NCBI GenBank assembly: GCA_031002005.1
Contig: CM061920.1
Span: forward strand, 112,892,095-112,956,094
Direction of reading: 5' to 3'
DNA length: 64,000 nt
Source of the DNA: Vandiemenella viatica
Lineage: Eukaryota > Arthropoda > Insecta > Orthoptera > Morabidae
Shown: in pieces, positions 33,942 to 45,051 of the stretch
How the letters are laid out: each line of letters opens with the position of its first letter
Numbering within the stretch: position 1 is the stretch's first letter
The notes under the pieces: generated by a model
Seen by the model: the letters and a program-made list of their open reading frames with translations, nothing else
The model's database searches: none
Told to the model about the DNA's origin: nothing
Program-made: the position numbers and the translations under genes

Positions 33942-34236
33942 TTGTGCTACAAAACAGGGTACTCAGGAAGAGACTTATTCCCCTACTCCAGGTATTTCGG
34001 GAGTAATAACTGCAACGAGAGCATGTCAGCAGCAGCAGAACCACAGCGGCCGAAGAAGACAACAGAGTTTCACCAGCAGTGTAAGTCTATCACTCACAAT
34101 TATTATAAGTATTTCATACTCCTTGTGGACAATAATGACGAAATTTTGTCATCAAGATGTATGCTGGTGAGGAAAGACTTGATAAATATGGACATACTTG
34201 ATAGTGATGAAATCAAAAAGTGTAGTGTTTTGCTAC

Positions 34237-34273
<37 letters not shown>

Positions 34274-34286
34274 AACCATAATGTGA
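33942..34286 (+). other. Open frame ending in a 34-base A tract, function unknown
   Basis: A 114-codon frame: MSAAAEPQRPKKTTEFHQQC, ILLVDNNDEILSSRC and DILDSDEIKKCSVLLP, then poly-lysine coded by the A run at 34239-34272. The A run suggests either slippage or a retroposed 3' end, so the last residues are probably not protein. It may be the upstream part of the transposase-like frame at 34411. Confidence 0.35.
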
Positions 34287-34410
34287 AAAAAAATAAATAA
34301 ATAGGGAATGTACAGGTTATTTGCACTGCAGCTTGTGTGTCATTTTGAGAAATTTCCAGTTTGTGGGTCATGTGGGAAAATCGCATAAGTTTGTTTCTCC
34401 AAAGAAAATG

Positions 34411-34697
34411 TGAATCAATACAGCACTCTAACAAAGCTTACTGACTTTGACAGGGATATTGTCAGGAGAACATTAGACAAATTTTACAACAATGGTGAGT
34501 ACCCTACCTTAGAAAAATTAAGAAAAAGATTAATAGAGAAGATAAATTTTTCAGGATCTGCACAATCGGTAAAACTTATATATAAAACAATATAAGATTT
34601 AAATACAGGTGTCAGAATAATGGTACTCGATTTTTGCTTGACAGAAATTATATATTGGCTTCTAGAGTCAAATTTTTGAGGTGTAATGAATGGTAAT
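34411..34697 (+). pseudogene. IS630/Tc1-like transposase N-terminal helix-turn-helix domain
   Basis: KLTDFDRDIVRRTLDKFYNN and GEYPTLEKLRKRLIEKINF match the winged-helix start of a group of insect DDE transposases. After KLIYKTI a frame change is needed to continue RFKYRCQNNGTRFLLDRNYI and VKFLRCNEW. The catalytic domain that should follow is missing before the right TIR at 34922. Assigned from memory of the family; no search made. Confidence 0.55.
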
Positions 34698-34922
34698 TTA
34701 ATAACGGGTCTTTTGAAACCCTCAAATATGTTAAATGTATCTGCACTTGCTTAACTTAATTAACAAAATGACATACATCAATATTTTATATCAAAAAAGT
34801 TATTATGAATTATTTAAAATAATTACAAACTATTACTACAGTTAAAGAGGTGAAAACAATTGTAAAGTGTGTGGTTTGGCAACTGCAAATTTGAGACCAC
34901 CCGCCAATAGATCTGGCCACAG

Positions 34923-35008
34923 TTATAGCAGTTATTCCATGTCAGGTGATGCTCGAATGGTTTATATAATAGTATGTAGGTAGTCATAATGTTCTGGCTG
35001 ATCAGTGT
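34923..35008 (-). mobile_element. Tc1-II terminal segment
   Basis: The minus strand starts with CACTGATCAGCCAGAACATT, a familiar end of an insect Tc1-like family, and runs to the target of element X. The TA flank has become TG at 35008-35009. Confidence 0.65.
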
Positions 35009-35009
35009 G

Positions 35010-35149
35010 CCTCTGGTACCCTATGCTATCTCAATGTGTACTAGATTATATCACTAGGTACACTATCGAAGGCCTTTTGTAGATCCAAAAATGCTACGTG
35101 CAGTGATTTACTCTTTTCAAGGTGCCTTTCCATTAGAAGATGTGTGGTG
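35010..35149 (-). pseudogene. LINE reverse transcriptase fragment (motif A)
   Basis: LLMERHLEKSKSLHVAFLDL followed by QKAFDSVPSDII gives motif A with its catalytic Asp. A stop and YTLR and HRVPE (the usual KHGVPE block) follow. It belongs to an unidentified LINE unlike A-F. It is bounded by Tc1-II and mariner-1. Confidence 0.65.
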
Positions 35150-36215
35150 TGAGGGTGGTCTGAAAAGTTTCCGTCCTAACAAAGATAAAAGACGTTTTTT
35201 CTGATTTTTTTTATTTTTCAACATAGTCTTCTTGTAACTCTACATACTTCTCCCAGCGATGCTCCCATCTCTGTAACCCATCCAAATAGTACTCGGCGTT
35301 TTTCTCTGCAGATTAATTGTTAACAAAGGTGATTGCCTCTTCATTCAATGAAAATCTCTGACCTCCGAGCACATTTTTCAGAACAAAAAGAAGTCACATG
35401 GGGCTAGATCTGGTAATTAAGGTGGATGGTCAAGCAGTTCAAATAGTAATTCGTGAATTTTCGCCATGGCACTTGCTGAGGTGTGAGACTGTGAAACAGG
35501 ATTTTCTTTTTCTGCAAACGTGGCCTTCAGCTTGTCAAGTAATGATGCATAGTATGCTCCTGAAATGGTTTTTCCTTTTTGAAAGTAACCGATTGAAATA
35601 ACTCCATGACTATCCCAAAAAAACAGTCGCCAGCACTTTCCCAGCCGAAAAAACAGTTTTTGCTTTTTTTGGAGCCGGTTCCCCCTTTGCAGTCCACTGT
35701 TTGGACTGTATTTTTGTTTCAGGCATATAATGGTGTATCCACGTTTCATCTACAGTAATTAATTGGTGCAAAAATCGGATTTATTGCACCTAAACTGCAC
35801 CAACAGAGCATTGAAAATGTTGATTCTAACACATTTTTGGTCTAATGTGAGCAAACACGGTACCCAACGCGCGGACAGCTTTCTCATACCTAAATGTTGA
35901 TTTAATATGTAACCAACATGTTCTTGTGAAACTTCATAGCCTCTTCTATCTCTCTCACTTTAATCCGGCGGTCGTGTAGCACCAATTGGTGAACTTTGGT
36001 GATGATTTCGTTGGTAGTTGCAGTTTTTTGACGTCCCTTACGTTCATCGTCTCCCAAGCTCTTACGGACATGTTTAAAGTCAGCTGCCCAAAATTTCAGT
36101 GTGGTAAGTGATGGTGCAGGGTCCCCATACACAGAATCCAACTCATCTTTGATTTGCGTAGGCATATTGCCGTTCAAAAACAAATATTTCTCATGGCAGT
36201 CTCATATTGAAATCC
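35150..36215 (-). mobile_element. mariner-1, decayed, 5' end missing
   Basis: A 3' terminal repeat GAGGGTGGTCTGAAAAGTTT lies at 35151. No matching repeat is visible beyond 36215. The transposase runs on the minus strand: FLNGNMPTQIKDELDSVYGD and VKFWAA-type segment (35902-36183), DDRRIKVREI, then ATVFWDSHGVI-like WDSHGVISIGYFQKGKTISG (35417-35749) and MAKIHELLFELLDHPP with PDLAPCDFFLF after a stop. Stops and gaps are numerous; the central catalytic block HQDNAPAH is lost. It resembles the SETMAR-type (cecropia) mariners. Confidence 0.85.
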
Positions 36216-36626
36216 ATTCTGACTGGAGCTGGGTAATATATAGGATCTGGATGTGAAAATTCTTTATTGCTGATATTTTCAGTGTTGTTTCACATCAATT
36301 ACTACACAACATTATTGATAAAGTTAAGTAGGATCCATACAAGACATGGGGACAGTGCACACTCAACACACAAAATGGGAAATGCACCTTCCCTAGAATG
36401 TAACTGCAGTGCAGCAAAACAATAATGCATATGCTTACACTCCAAGAGAGTCAAGCCCACAATGTGAGAATCAATTAAAAATCAAAGAGTATATAATAAC
36501 CAGTATCTGGGCTCAAGCATTCATTATTTATGGTGGCATCCTTCCAAAGCAATGTTCTAGAGAAATGAACTGAGGTGGTTTTTGATTGCCTTGTTCAGTG
36601 TACACTATTTGTAATGTTGCTGTAAG
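36216..36626. other. No gene recognised
   Basis: A spacer between two mariners. No motif seen. Confidence 0.5.
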
Positions 36627-36628
36627 TA

Positions 36629-37963
36629 CGAGGGCCGTTCAGAAAGTAACCTCCGATCGGTCACAGTGCGGGTGGTGGGGGTAGTCGCGACGCCATCTGT
36701 GCATTCACGCACTCAGCAGGTCAGTCGGCATCAAGCCGTGGTCGAGTGAACGTCGTACCTGCGCTAGTTTAGTTTTTGTGGCAGTTTGAAATGTGTGCTG
36801 CAATAGAAAACCCCGCCAAATGTGAAGTGCGTGCTGTCATAAGGTTTTTTACAGCCAAAGGATATTCTGCAGCAGCTATTCATCGCGAGCTTTGTGCCGT
36901 GTACGGACCAAGAGTTATGAGTGAAGGAGTTGTCCGTGAATGGGTACGTTTATTTAAAAGTGGACGAGAAAACGTTCATGATGAAGAGAGGAGTGGTAGA
37001 CCATCATTGGTGACTGACGAACTCGTTCAGACAATTGATGCAAACGTTCGTAAAAATCGACGTTTCACAATGTCGGAGTTGTCTACTGTTTTTCCGCAGA
37101 TTTCTAAGACTCTCTTGTACGAGATAGTGACAGCAAGATTGGGTTACCGTAAGTTCTGTGCATGATGGGTGCCCAAAATTCTTACCAACCACCACAAAAC
37201 TCAAAGAATGGCCTCTGCATTAGACTTTCTGTCATGTTATGAGGACGAAGGAGAACCATTGTTAAACAGAATCGTGACCGGTGACGAAACCTGGATTAAG
37301 TACGTGAACCCTGAGACAAAAGAACAATCAAAGATGTGGGCACATTCAAATTCGCCTACCAAACCAAGAAAAGCCTTGCAAGATTTTTCTGCCAGAAAAC
37401 TGATGGCAACGGTGTTTTGGGATGCCAAAGGGGAGTTGTTGGTTTAATTCATGGAATGTGGGACGACCATTAATCAAGACATTTACTGTGAAACACTAAA
37501 AAACTTTCGACGGGCTATACAGAACAAACGCCGTGGTATGCTGACTTCCAGTATCGTTTTTTTGCACAATAATACCCGTCCTCACTCTGCTCGCAGAACA
37601 ACGGCCCTTCTTAAGTCCTTCAAGTGGGACGTTATCAACCATCCACCTTACAGCCCAGATCTGGCGCCAAGTGATTATCACCTCTTCATGCATATGAAGA
37701 AATGGCTCGGGTCCCAGTGGTTTGATGACGACGAAGAGCTCAAAGATGCGGTCACAGGCTGGCTCCAGGCACAAGCGGGTGATTTTTATGCAGAAGGAAT
37801 TTCAAAGCTTGTTAAGAGGTACGATAAGTGCTTAAATCGCTATGGAGACTATGTAGAAAAATAGTGCACAGGTGTAGTTGTAAGATGTATATATTAAAAT
37901 ATTTTTATTTAACTTGGTGTATTTTTTTAAATCAACCGGAGGTTACTTTCTGAACAGCCCTCG
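36629..37963 (+). mobile_element. mariner-2, full length
   Basis: Inverted ends of about 28-32 bp starting CGAGGGCCGTTCAGAAAGTA at 36629, with the complement ending at 37963. TA flanks at 36627-36628 and 37964-37965. Length is 1335 bp, typical of mariner. It carries a single transposase gene. Confidence 0.95.
36791..37864 (+). pseudogene. mariner transposase with two stops and a lost catalytic Asp
   Basis: The frame is collinear from MCAAIENPAKCEVRAV to GDYVEK (about 357 codons, full length), without indels. The N-terminal HTH includes VREWVRLFKSGRENVHDEER. The catalytic region has VTGDETW (first Asp), FLHNNTRPH, where family members have HDN so the second Asp is replaced by Asn, and YSPDLAPSDYHLF (third Asp; DD34D spacing). 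In-frame stops lie at about 37166 (after KFCA, probably CGA to TGA) and 37445 (after GELLV). Only three visible lesions otherwise suggest fairly recent loss. Confidence 0.93.
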
Positions 37964-37965
37964 TA

Positions 37966-40900
37966 TGTATGACTGTGATGGTGTGTGTATTCAGTGCAGA
38001 GTAATACTTGTGTTGTGGATGAAAGATATATTGTCATATAATCTAAATCTTGTTAATAAAATACCAAAATTAGTTGAAAAAATTGTAAAGTAACATCAAT
38101 CCTATAGCAAAGCATGTTTAAAACCATTTTCTTATAGTATTCAGTGATGAGTATCACTACGATTTATATCATTGACCACTTAAGAAAATTACTTGTATTA
38201 AAATAAAAAATGCTACATTCATTTTCAGAGATGCAGTAAGTCATAAGGATGAAAACAACATATGGCTCTTCAAGAGAATAAAATAGTATTAACAACATAT
38301 TTGATTTTGATGTAGAAGTTAAAATTCAAGCATGGTCTTACACATCGAGAAAAACAGTTAAATCATTTTCAAGTTATTAACTTTCAAGCTACAGAAAAGA
38401 TTTATAGCTTTAAAGAAAAGATGCACTGAATTTTAAAACACAGAATTTAAATAGTAGAATCTGTAGGTAAAGGTTAAGTAACGTTTTGCTACTTTTTTTT
38501 TTTAAACAAAAGTTAGGATTTCAAGAAGAAAGTTTTCACATAGGATAATATAGATGGGGGAGTATATTTGAAACAAAGGGGAATTCTTTCTGATCATGAT
38601 GAGCAAGTTTTTGTAAAAATCCATGCAGTACTGTGGGCAGAATAGGAAAATGATATTAATTGAATTTACAAAAAAATATGTCGGTAAACGATTGTGAGAA
38701 TTGAAAACAGATTCAAACTTGAATTGTGAAACTATTTGAAGGAGATTAGTTAACAGTTAGATAACTTCATATTATATAGAAACCTGCATTTTGAAATATT
38801 TAGAACATATTTTATCTCAGTAGCATTTTTTTTATTACACTAAGATAGAAAATAGTAAATAAGCCAGTTTATATACCAAAAGATCTGGAAGAATTAGTAG
38901 ATCATTTTAAACTAAGTATCAACACTGTAGTTTGCACACTGAACAAATGAGAGAAAATTTTTTGGTTCACCACTTTGATAATTTTTTTACAGCCAAATTG
39001 CTAAAGCTAGAGAAATTTTTATTTGGATTTGTTTTAACATAAAAATTTCAGGTAGATAAGAGGAAAAATAAGGCTGTATGATAGAAAAATCCCCAGAGAT
39101 ATTGCAAAGTCCAGTAGGTCTCCTATAAATAGACCCATAACATCATTGTGGGGCAGTCTTTTTTAAAACACTCTTGGAGAGAAGTTACACTTGATTTGGT
39201 GTAATGTGTGGTGGACAGGCAACAAGAAAGGCAGGAATGATGTGAATCTAGGTGGCCATCTTAAATTATTTTCAATTGATAGGGCAGAAGTGTTCATACT
39301 CACGGTATAACTGAACTTGTTCAGTTAGGGGTTCTTCGGGAATGCTTGTTATTTGTCTCCTGGTTTATACCTGCATACATTATTTAAAACCTACCTTCAC
39401 CTACTAAGGTTATCAGTTGGCTAGCATCTGAAATACAGTATATCCTTAGGCCACACTAACAGTGAAAGTTCTGCATAAGCTGTTATGCATTAACTCCAGC
39501 AACAGCATGTCACCTGACAATATGTAAGGAGAGAGTGAAACCCAGTACTGACTCCTTCTGGACTACTCTTCTGAAAGACAGTAGGGATCTGCCGAATTTT
39601 ATGTGCCCTTCTGATGGTGGTCAAACCAATATCAAATGAGTCACCTGCACTCACTCCATTCATGCTGCATACAATTTTGGGATTTTGGAGCACAATCTAG
39701 TGATGGTAAATTGTTCAACATAACCTTTCCATCCTGACATCCTAGAACTGATGATGAAATTTTCTTCGCCACCTGATTTCATGTAAGTGCCAGATATCAT
39801 CACACTGCCCACAAGTAAGCACCTTAGAATTTTTGTAAATTCTAGTATTCTTAGTTTCAAGTATAATGGAGGGAGAAAGCTTTCCTCTAAACATAAGGTT
39901 CATTGCAAGTACAGGTTATGGGAGGAACGTTTCATATAGAAGCTGATACCACAAGCAAATTCATTAAGTAAACCGATTCAGGAACAGTAAAGACCCACAA
40001 CATTTAATAAAAGGGCTATATAAACTTTTTATAATAACAAAGAAACTTTAAACTAACCTGGAATAGGGTAATCCATTATTATCCAACTTGCAAACAAGAG
40101 ATTTCTGCTACATGAACATTTCACTATTTCTGAACACTTTTAAATGAAGTAAAGTAATTTTAAAATAATAATAATTCGAAAGAAACTTAAATTCACTAAA
40201 ATTCCGTAGTTTTATACCGTGTAAATATCATATATAAATTTTTAAACACTTCGATAAACACACTTTCAGTTCCAAAATTTTTTATCATATGTATCCAGTA
40301 ATTTCTCGATCTAAAAAGTAGATTTTCTAAAAGAACCAAAAATCTAGTATAATATATTTAAATTTCAGAACATTCCATGAAGTAGAATGGATTTTATACA
40401 CATTTTTAAAATTATTTCATCATTAAATACACGTGGTTTCACTTGAGATTTATTTACGAGTAAACTGAACCACTTCCATAAATAAAATAACTTTCAAAAG
40501 AAAATTCTGATAACTTTACTTTTTCGAAATAAACAACATAAGAATATTTATTCAGCATAAACCAAGTTGACTTATGATACATTCTAAATACGATCTTGCT
40601 AAATAGATAAAATTGCTATTTTGCCACCGATATTCAGAAAATATACATCACTGGAATCAGGAATTAACGTAGAATACCTTGGCACTAATTTTATGGCGAT
40701 AATTTGCAATCCAGCAGGATTACTAAAATTTGGCTTAAATTCAAACATAGAAATAGGGAAATCCCTATTAATGTCAGAGAATCTCTATCAATACACCATT
40801 TAAACTAAATTCATTTTCAAGCAAACTAAACATTTGAGAATTCTCACTAAGCACTTTGTATGTACCTTGAGGACAAGACTATATACAGTTAAAGTTTGAA

Positions 40901-42011
40901 CAATTTCTGTAATCACAATCATTTTACACTATTTTGGGAAAGTAGGTGAATACATGTGGCATGCGGATGGTGCTAAATAAGCGGGTACCTCATAGAGGGG
41001 GTTTGTCTTTTGTCTTTTGATTTCGTCTTTTGGTCTTTACTCCGGGAACGCTATGTAAGTTGAATTCGCATAAGTTGTTTTGGTGCAGGTCGAGTGGGAG
41101 CCGGAAATGGTTGAGCCAGACTGGGAACGTGTGTTAGCCATGATGAGTTTTTCTTTACCAGATCATGATGTTAACAACTACTAAGAACTTTTAAATTTTC
41201 AAAAAGGGTTTTTGCTATCAGTTCTATTCTCTCCACAATCTGCAATTTTCTGGAAACGTTTTTTCGATTGCCTACTCAACTGCAGAATGCTAAATTTCGA
41301 AAATGTGACTTTGGAAATAAACTTCAAATTTTTGTTCGAGTGAACTTTTTGTGATTTCGTAGTAGACTGGAAACCTTTTCTAAGTTTGTGGTTCAAAAAA
41401 AATTAGTGGCGACCTTTAAGCATTTTAGTTGAGTATTCCAGGCTGGCACATGGTCATTTTAAAATTATTAGCGTAAAGTCAGAACAGAACTTTCATTTCA
41501 GTGAACTTTCAGCTAAGGTACTAAGTCTATACTCCACCCCAAGTATATACTTTTCCCTTACACACAGTCATCTGAGTTAACAGTGTGGGCTAGAGTGAAC
41601 TACAAAGCTAAAAACTATAAATTAAGTTATAATTAAATTTTATATTCTAAACACAATTTTATAGTTTGTATGAATTGTCTTTATAGTTCACATAGTTCTT
41701 TTCAATTGTCTGAGTTATGTCTTGTAAATATATAAATTTTCTGAAATTTCATGTTTCATGATCCTTTAAAGAATTATTTTAAAAAAAAAAAATCAACCTG
41801 AAGATAGCACTACAGAAAAGGGAGAGGTGGAAAAGACTTGTAGAAAGACCCCAGACACATTCAATGAACTGAGTGCAAACAGACATTGAGGTTAAAAGGA
41901 GGTTGTTAGGTAAAGTGGAAGAAGAAATCTGGAGAGATAGACAGCAGTGCACCAGACAATCTATATATTTCTTACAAGCATTATTATACTTAATCAGTTG
42001 CAAATACTTAC
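37966..42011. other. About 4 kb without a recognisable gene
   Basis: AT-rich DNA. Minus-strand frames at 39475-39860 include LTCGQCDDIWHLHEI, which has a zinc-finger-like look, and VSAGDSFDIGLTTIRRAHKI, but I cannot place either. As the host exon at 42012 must splice to further exons on its left, this may be intron of that gene. I searched by eye for a following M13 exon and found none. Confidence 0.5.
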
Positions 42012-42209
42012 TTTTGCTAATTGTATCTCAAATTCCACAACATTGTAAGAATCAACACTGATACTTGAATGAAAAATTGAAGCATTGTTGAAACTAGCAA
42101 CTTCAATTGCTGAAGCCATAATCCAGCGACGATAAGCTTCTAGTTGCTGCCCGTACATGTCTGGTGCTATCAGCATAGAACGGTGCATTCCAAGAGATGG
42201 TTGATCTAT
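42012..42209 (-). CDS. Internal exon of a neprilysin-like M13 zinc metallopeptidase
   Basis: A clean exon on the minus strand. It has an acceptor (AACTTCCAG) just before 42209 and a donor (AAA then GTAAGT) after 42012. It is exactly 198 bp, 66 codons, with phase 0 at both ends and no stop. The protein opens IDQPSLGMHRSML, continues APDMYGQQLEAYRRWIMASA, and ends VVEFEIQLAK. In M13 peptidases the (V/I)DQPSLGL block, an AY--YM helix and an FE--LA motif follow in this order, in the N-terminal lobe well before the HEXXH zinc site. Neprilysins are type II membrane or secreted enzymes that degrade peptides. No other exon was found, so whether the gene is intact cannot be judged. Intron DNA on both sides is at least several kb. 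Confidence 0.75.
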
Positions 42210-43098
42210 CTGGAAGTTGTTCCAAAAATAAATATAAGGGTTTCTTTGTAGTTCTTAATATTAATTGAAATGTTAAAAAATGGTGCATGTCTCAGTGTGT
42301 ACAAGTGCAAGAAGTGCAACTTCTATGTATTCTTTGTGTCTTTTTCCTGTGTATTTTTATATCTGTGTTTCTTTTATGTTGTTGATGTTTCTTTCACATT
42401 TGAGTGAACAAACAGTACTATCTTTATTGCATTTGTACAATAAATAGGAACTTTGTCCAATTATTCTTATAAACAAAATGAAAATTATCAAAAAAATTAA
42501 AGCAATATTTGTTTTTTTCTATTACACTTAAATCTCTTGTTCAAAAATGAATTATGAAATTTCATGTTCAAATCCTCTCTCAAAACTTTTATTACTAACC
42601 TCTATAAATATGCCTCGCCATGATGTAAACACCTAAGATAATTTCAAAATTAAATACTTACCCATAACTTCTCATTATAAAAATACATCCAGTCTTAATT
42701 TTCTTCATATTTTATAACATTCCAACCTTTATCTGAAGGCATTCAATTTTGACCACTGTTTTAATTGTGGATTTCGCAATACATGTGACTTGCACCAAAA
42801 TTCTTCTTTACAACCATAAATACTGAATAATTGTTAGGAATAAAAATATCACCTCTTTGGTATAATTGGAAAATATGATCCAAAACAACCCTTGACAAGA
42901 AGTCTAAACATAATCAAAATACTCAATTTTTTTGTCTTTTAAATGTTTTTAGCAAAATTTGCAATCATAGTCCCTCTAAAATAATAAATTTTGTTTGTTT
43001 TATAGAAATTATTTGTCAGGAACATAACACTCTTGAAGCTTAAAGTTAAATATCTTTCATTAGAAAATATTTCCAAATCAAGCTACTCTACAATCCTT
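42210..43098. other. Intron-like DNA, no gene recognised
   Basis: AT-rich DNA upstream of the M13 exon. No preceding exon could be identified by eye. Confidence 0.5.
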
Positions 43099-43313
43099 GA
43101 CATTGTTAAAAACAAGGAGCATTATGGCTACAGTTAAGAATATGATACCACTACCCTTTCTCATAAATGGATCAACCAAATTACTACCAGTATGTAATTC
43201 AATAATTTGCTGATGAAGTTGCCCTATGGGTCTGGTGAGGTACATATTTTCCTCCATCTCTTGTAACCAAATGTCAACCTCTGCTTCACGTGATGCACCC
43301 CATTTGCACAGAT
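43099..43313 (-). other. Unassigned open frame of about 70 codons without ATG start
   Basis: The minus-strand frame reads HLCKWGASREAEVDIWLQEM, then LTRPIGQLHQQIIELHTG, NLVDPFMRKG and a hydrophobic run IIFLTVAIMLLVF, ending VKDCRVA and a stop. The base composition is less AT-rich than the flanks, and a plausible donor (GGGTAGTGG) occurs. It could be a host exon with a membrane segment or a piece of an unknown element. No function is assigned. Confidence 0.3.
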
Positions 43314-43639
43314 GAGGCTCTCACAACTAAAAGATTCTAAGTATAAGAAGTCGCCCACTGCTTGCCAAAGGCCTCTGAAAGGAGGGTGGCAGAGCGGGGA
43401 ACAGTCCTGAGCCTCTTACCCTTGGGGTTGGAAATAGCCCCTAAAAGTTAATGAATCAGAAATGGTCAATGGCATGGGGATGCAGAAGGAAACAGGAAGC
43501 CACTTCGTTAAAGACACCGAGGGTATCCGTAGGCCATGTAATCCTCTCAAATTACATGTAGTATGATGGCTTCTTCCTGGATAAAATATTCCAGAGGTAA
43601 AATAGGCCCCCAATCAGATCTCTGGGTGGGGATTGTTCA

Positions 43640-44768
43640 GGGAAGAGTCATCATAATGGATATACACATTCTCCAAGTTGGAGCCTGAAATGCTTGAAGT
43701 CTGAATAGGGCAGGTAGATTAGAAATCTTAAAAAATGAGATGGAACAATTTAAGTAACAATTTAAGTCAGATGTTGTTTGGATTAGTGAGATTAAATGGA
43801 AGGATGCACAGGATTTGTGGTCTGGGGAACATAGGATAATTAGCACACACACACTGTCAATGGAGTTACTGGTGTAGGATTTGTAATGAATAAGAGAGCA
43901 GGGAAACGGGTGAGTTATTTGAACAGTTTAGTGACAGGCTTATTTTGATGAGGTCAGAAACTAAACTCACCTCAACCACATCAGTACAGGTGTACACACT
44001 TTGACAATAAATTTGGCCACCGCTGGAAAATTCTATCACTCTTATTTTGCAAAATCTGACATCAATGTCATCCCAGGAAACAGTAATGTAATACTGGCAA
44101 GCAAGTATTGCATTGCTCTTTCTTAGGATGACGTTGATGTCAGATTGTGCAAAATGAAGAGTGATAGAATTTTTCCAGCGGTGGCCAAATTTATTGTCAA
44201 AGTGTGTACATGCCAACATCATAGGAAAATGATGAAGAAATTGAGAAACTATATGCTGAATTGAAGAGTTAATCTAATGTGTGAAGGGGGAGGAAAATCT
44301 AATAATTATTGCTAAATAGAATATGGAGGGGGAAAAGGAAAAGAGGGTAATACTGCTGGATGTTTCAGTTTTGGAGAAAGAAATGAGCAAGGAAGCAGAT
44401 TGTTAGAATTTTGTGAAAGATATAAACTAGTCATGGCAAACACACTATTTAAGAATCATGCTAGAAAGATATATACCTGGAAACATCCAGGACTTACATA
44501 CAGATATCAGCAAGACTACATCATGGTCAAACAGAGATTCAGGAATCAATTTCAAGACTGTAAAGAATACCCAGGAGCAGACATTGATTCTGACCATAAT
44601 CTGATATATATGAAGTGCAGGTTGAAGTTCAAGAGAACAAAGAAGCAATACAAGCATAATAGCATGGGAGTGAATAAACTGAAACAATCTACCTTGAGAG
44701 AAAAGTTAACAGAAATGGTAGACGAGGGGCTAAGAAGTAACTGTGAAAGGAGTACAAAAGATGTGAAG
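43640..44768 (+). pseudogene. RTE-like endonuclease domain
   Basis: RAGRLEILKNEMEQFK corresponds to the TLNRAGKLE opening. SDVVWISEIKWKDAQDLWSG carries the catalytic-Glu region. The VYAPT block is cut by the MITE at 43993. After it come GCFSFGERNEQGSRLLEFCE, LVMANTLFKNHARKIYTWKH and the SDH-equivalent DIDSDHNLIYMKCRLKF. The last part is open for 123 codons (44400-44771). The catalytic acidic residues in the second half are retained. Confidence 0.85.
43995..44206. mobile_element. Foldback MITE, 212 bp, arms about 80 bp
   Basis: Arms start CACACTTTGACAATAAATTT and are near-perfect inverted copies of each other, separated by a loop of about 50 bp. TA flanks at 43993-43994 and 44207-44208. Removing it restores the VYxPTS motif of the RTE endonuclease. 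The TA target suggests a Tc1/mariner source. Confidence 0.88.
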
Positions 44769-45051
44769 TAAAGTAGACATGGCATACAGAAATATCAAAC
44801 AGAATTTTCTCGAAAAGAAAAAATGAGGTATAAACATTTATTTATTTATTTATTTATTTATCAATCTTGTTCCATGGATCCCTGCTGAGGAAGTACCTCT
44901 GGGATGTGAAACATGTCATTGTTGATACATATACACATAATATGAGTCATATCATAGTAAATATATATATATACATATTTTACAAATACAAGAAATAATA
45001 ATAAACATACATTTTTGCAACTGAGTTTTGCAAACGTCATAATGAGTACAA

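Larger units (their letters stand above)
33341..34922 (+). mobile_element. Unclassified TIR transposon (element X), 1582 bp
   Basis: Imperfect inverted ends of about 24 bp: CTGCAGCCAAATGAATTGG at 33341 and CTGTGGCCAGATCTATTGG read inward from 34922 (18 of 24 match). The flanks CTATAG (33335-33340) and TTATAG (34923-34928) look like a 6-bp duplication with one change. Removing the insert restores continuous Tc1-II sequence. It contains a LINE-F 3' fragment (33590-33740) and a transposase-like N-terminus (34411-34697). Whether the TIRs and the ORF belong together is inference. Confidence 0.62.

Noticed and set aside
39475..39860. Minus-strand frames with a Cys/His cluster (CGQCDDIWHLHE)
   Set aside because: Only part of a zinc-finger pattern, frames broken by stops; cannot be assigned.
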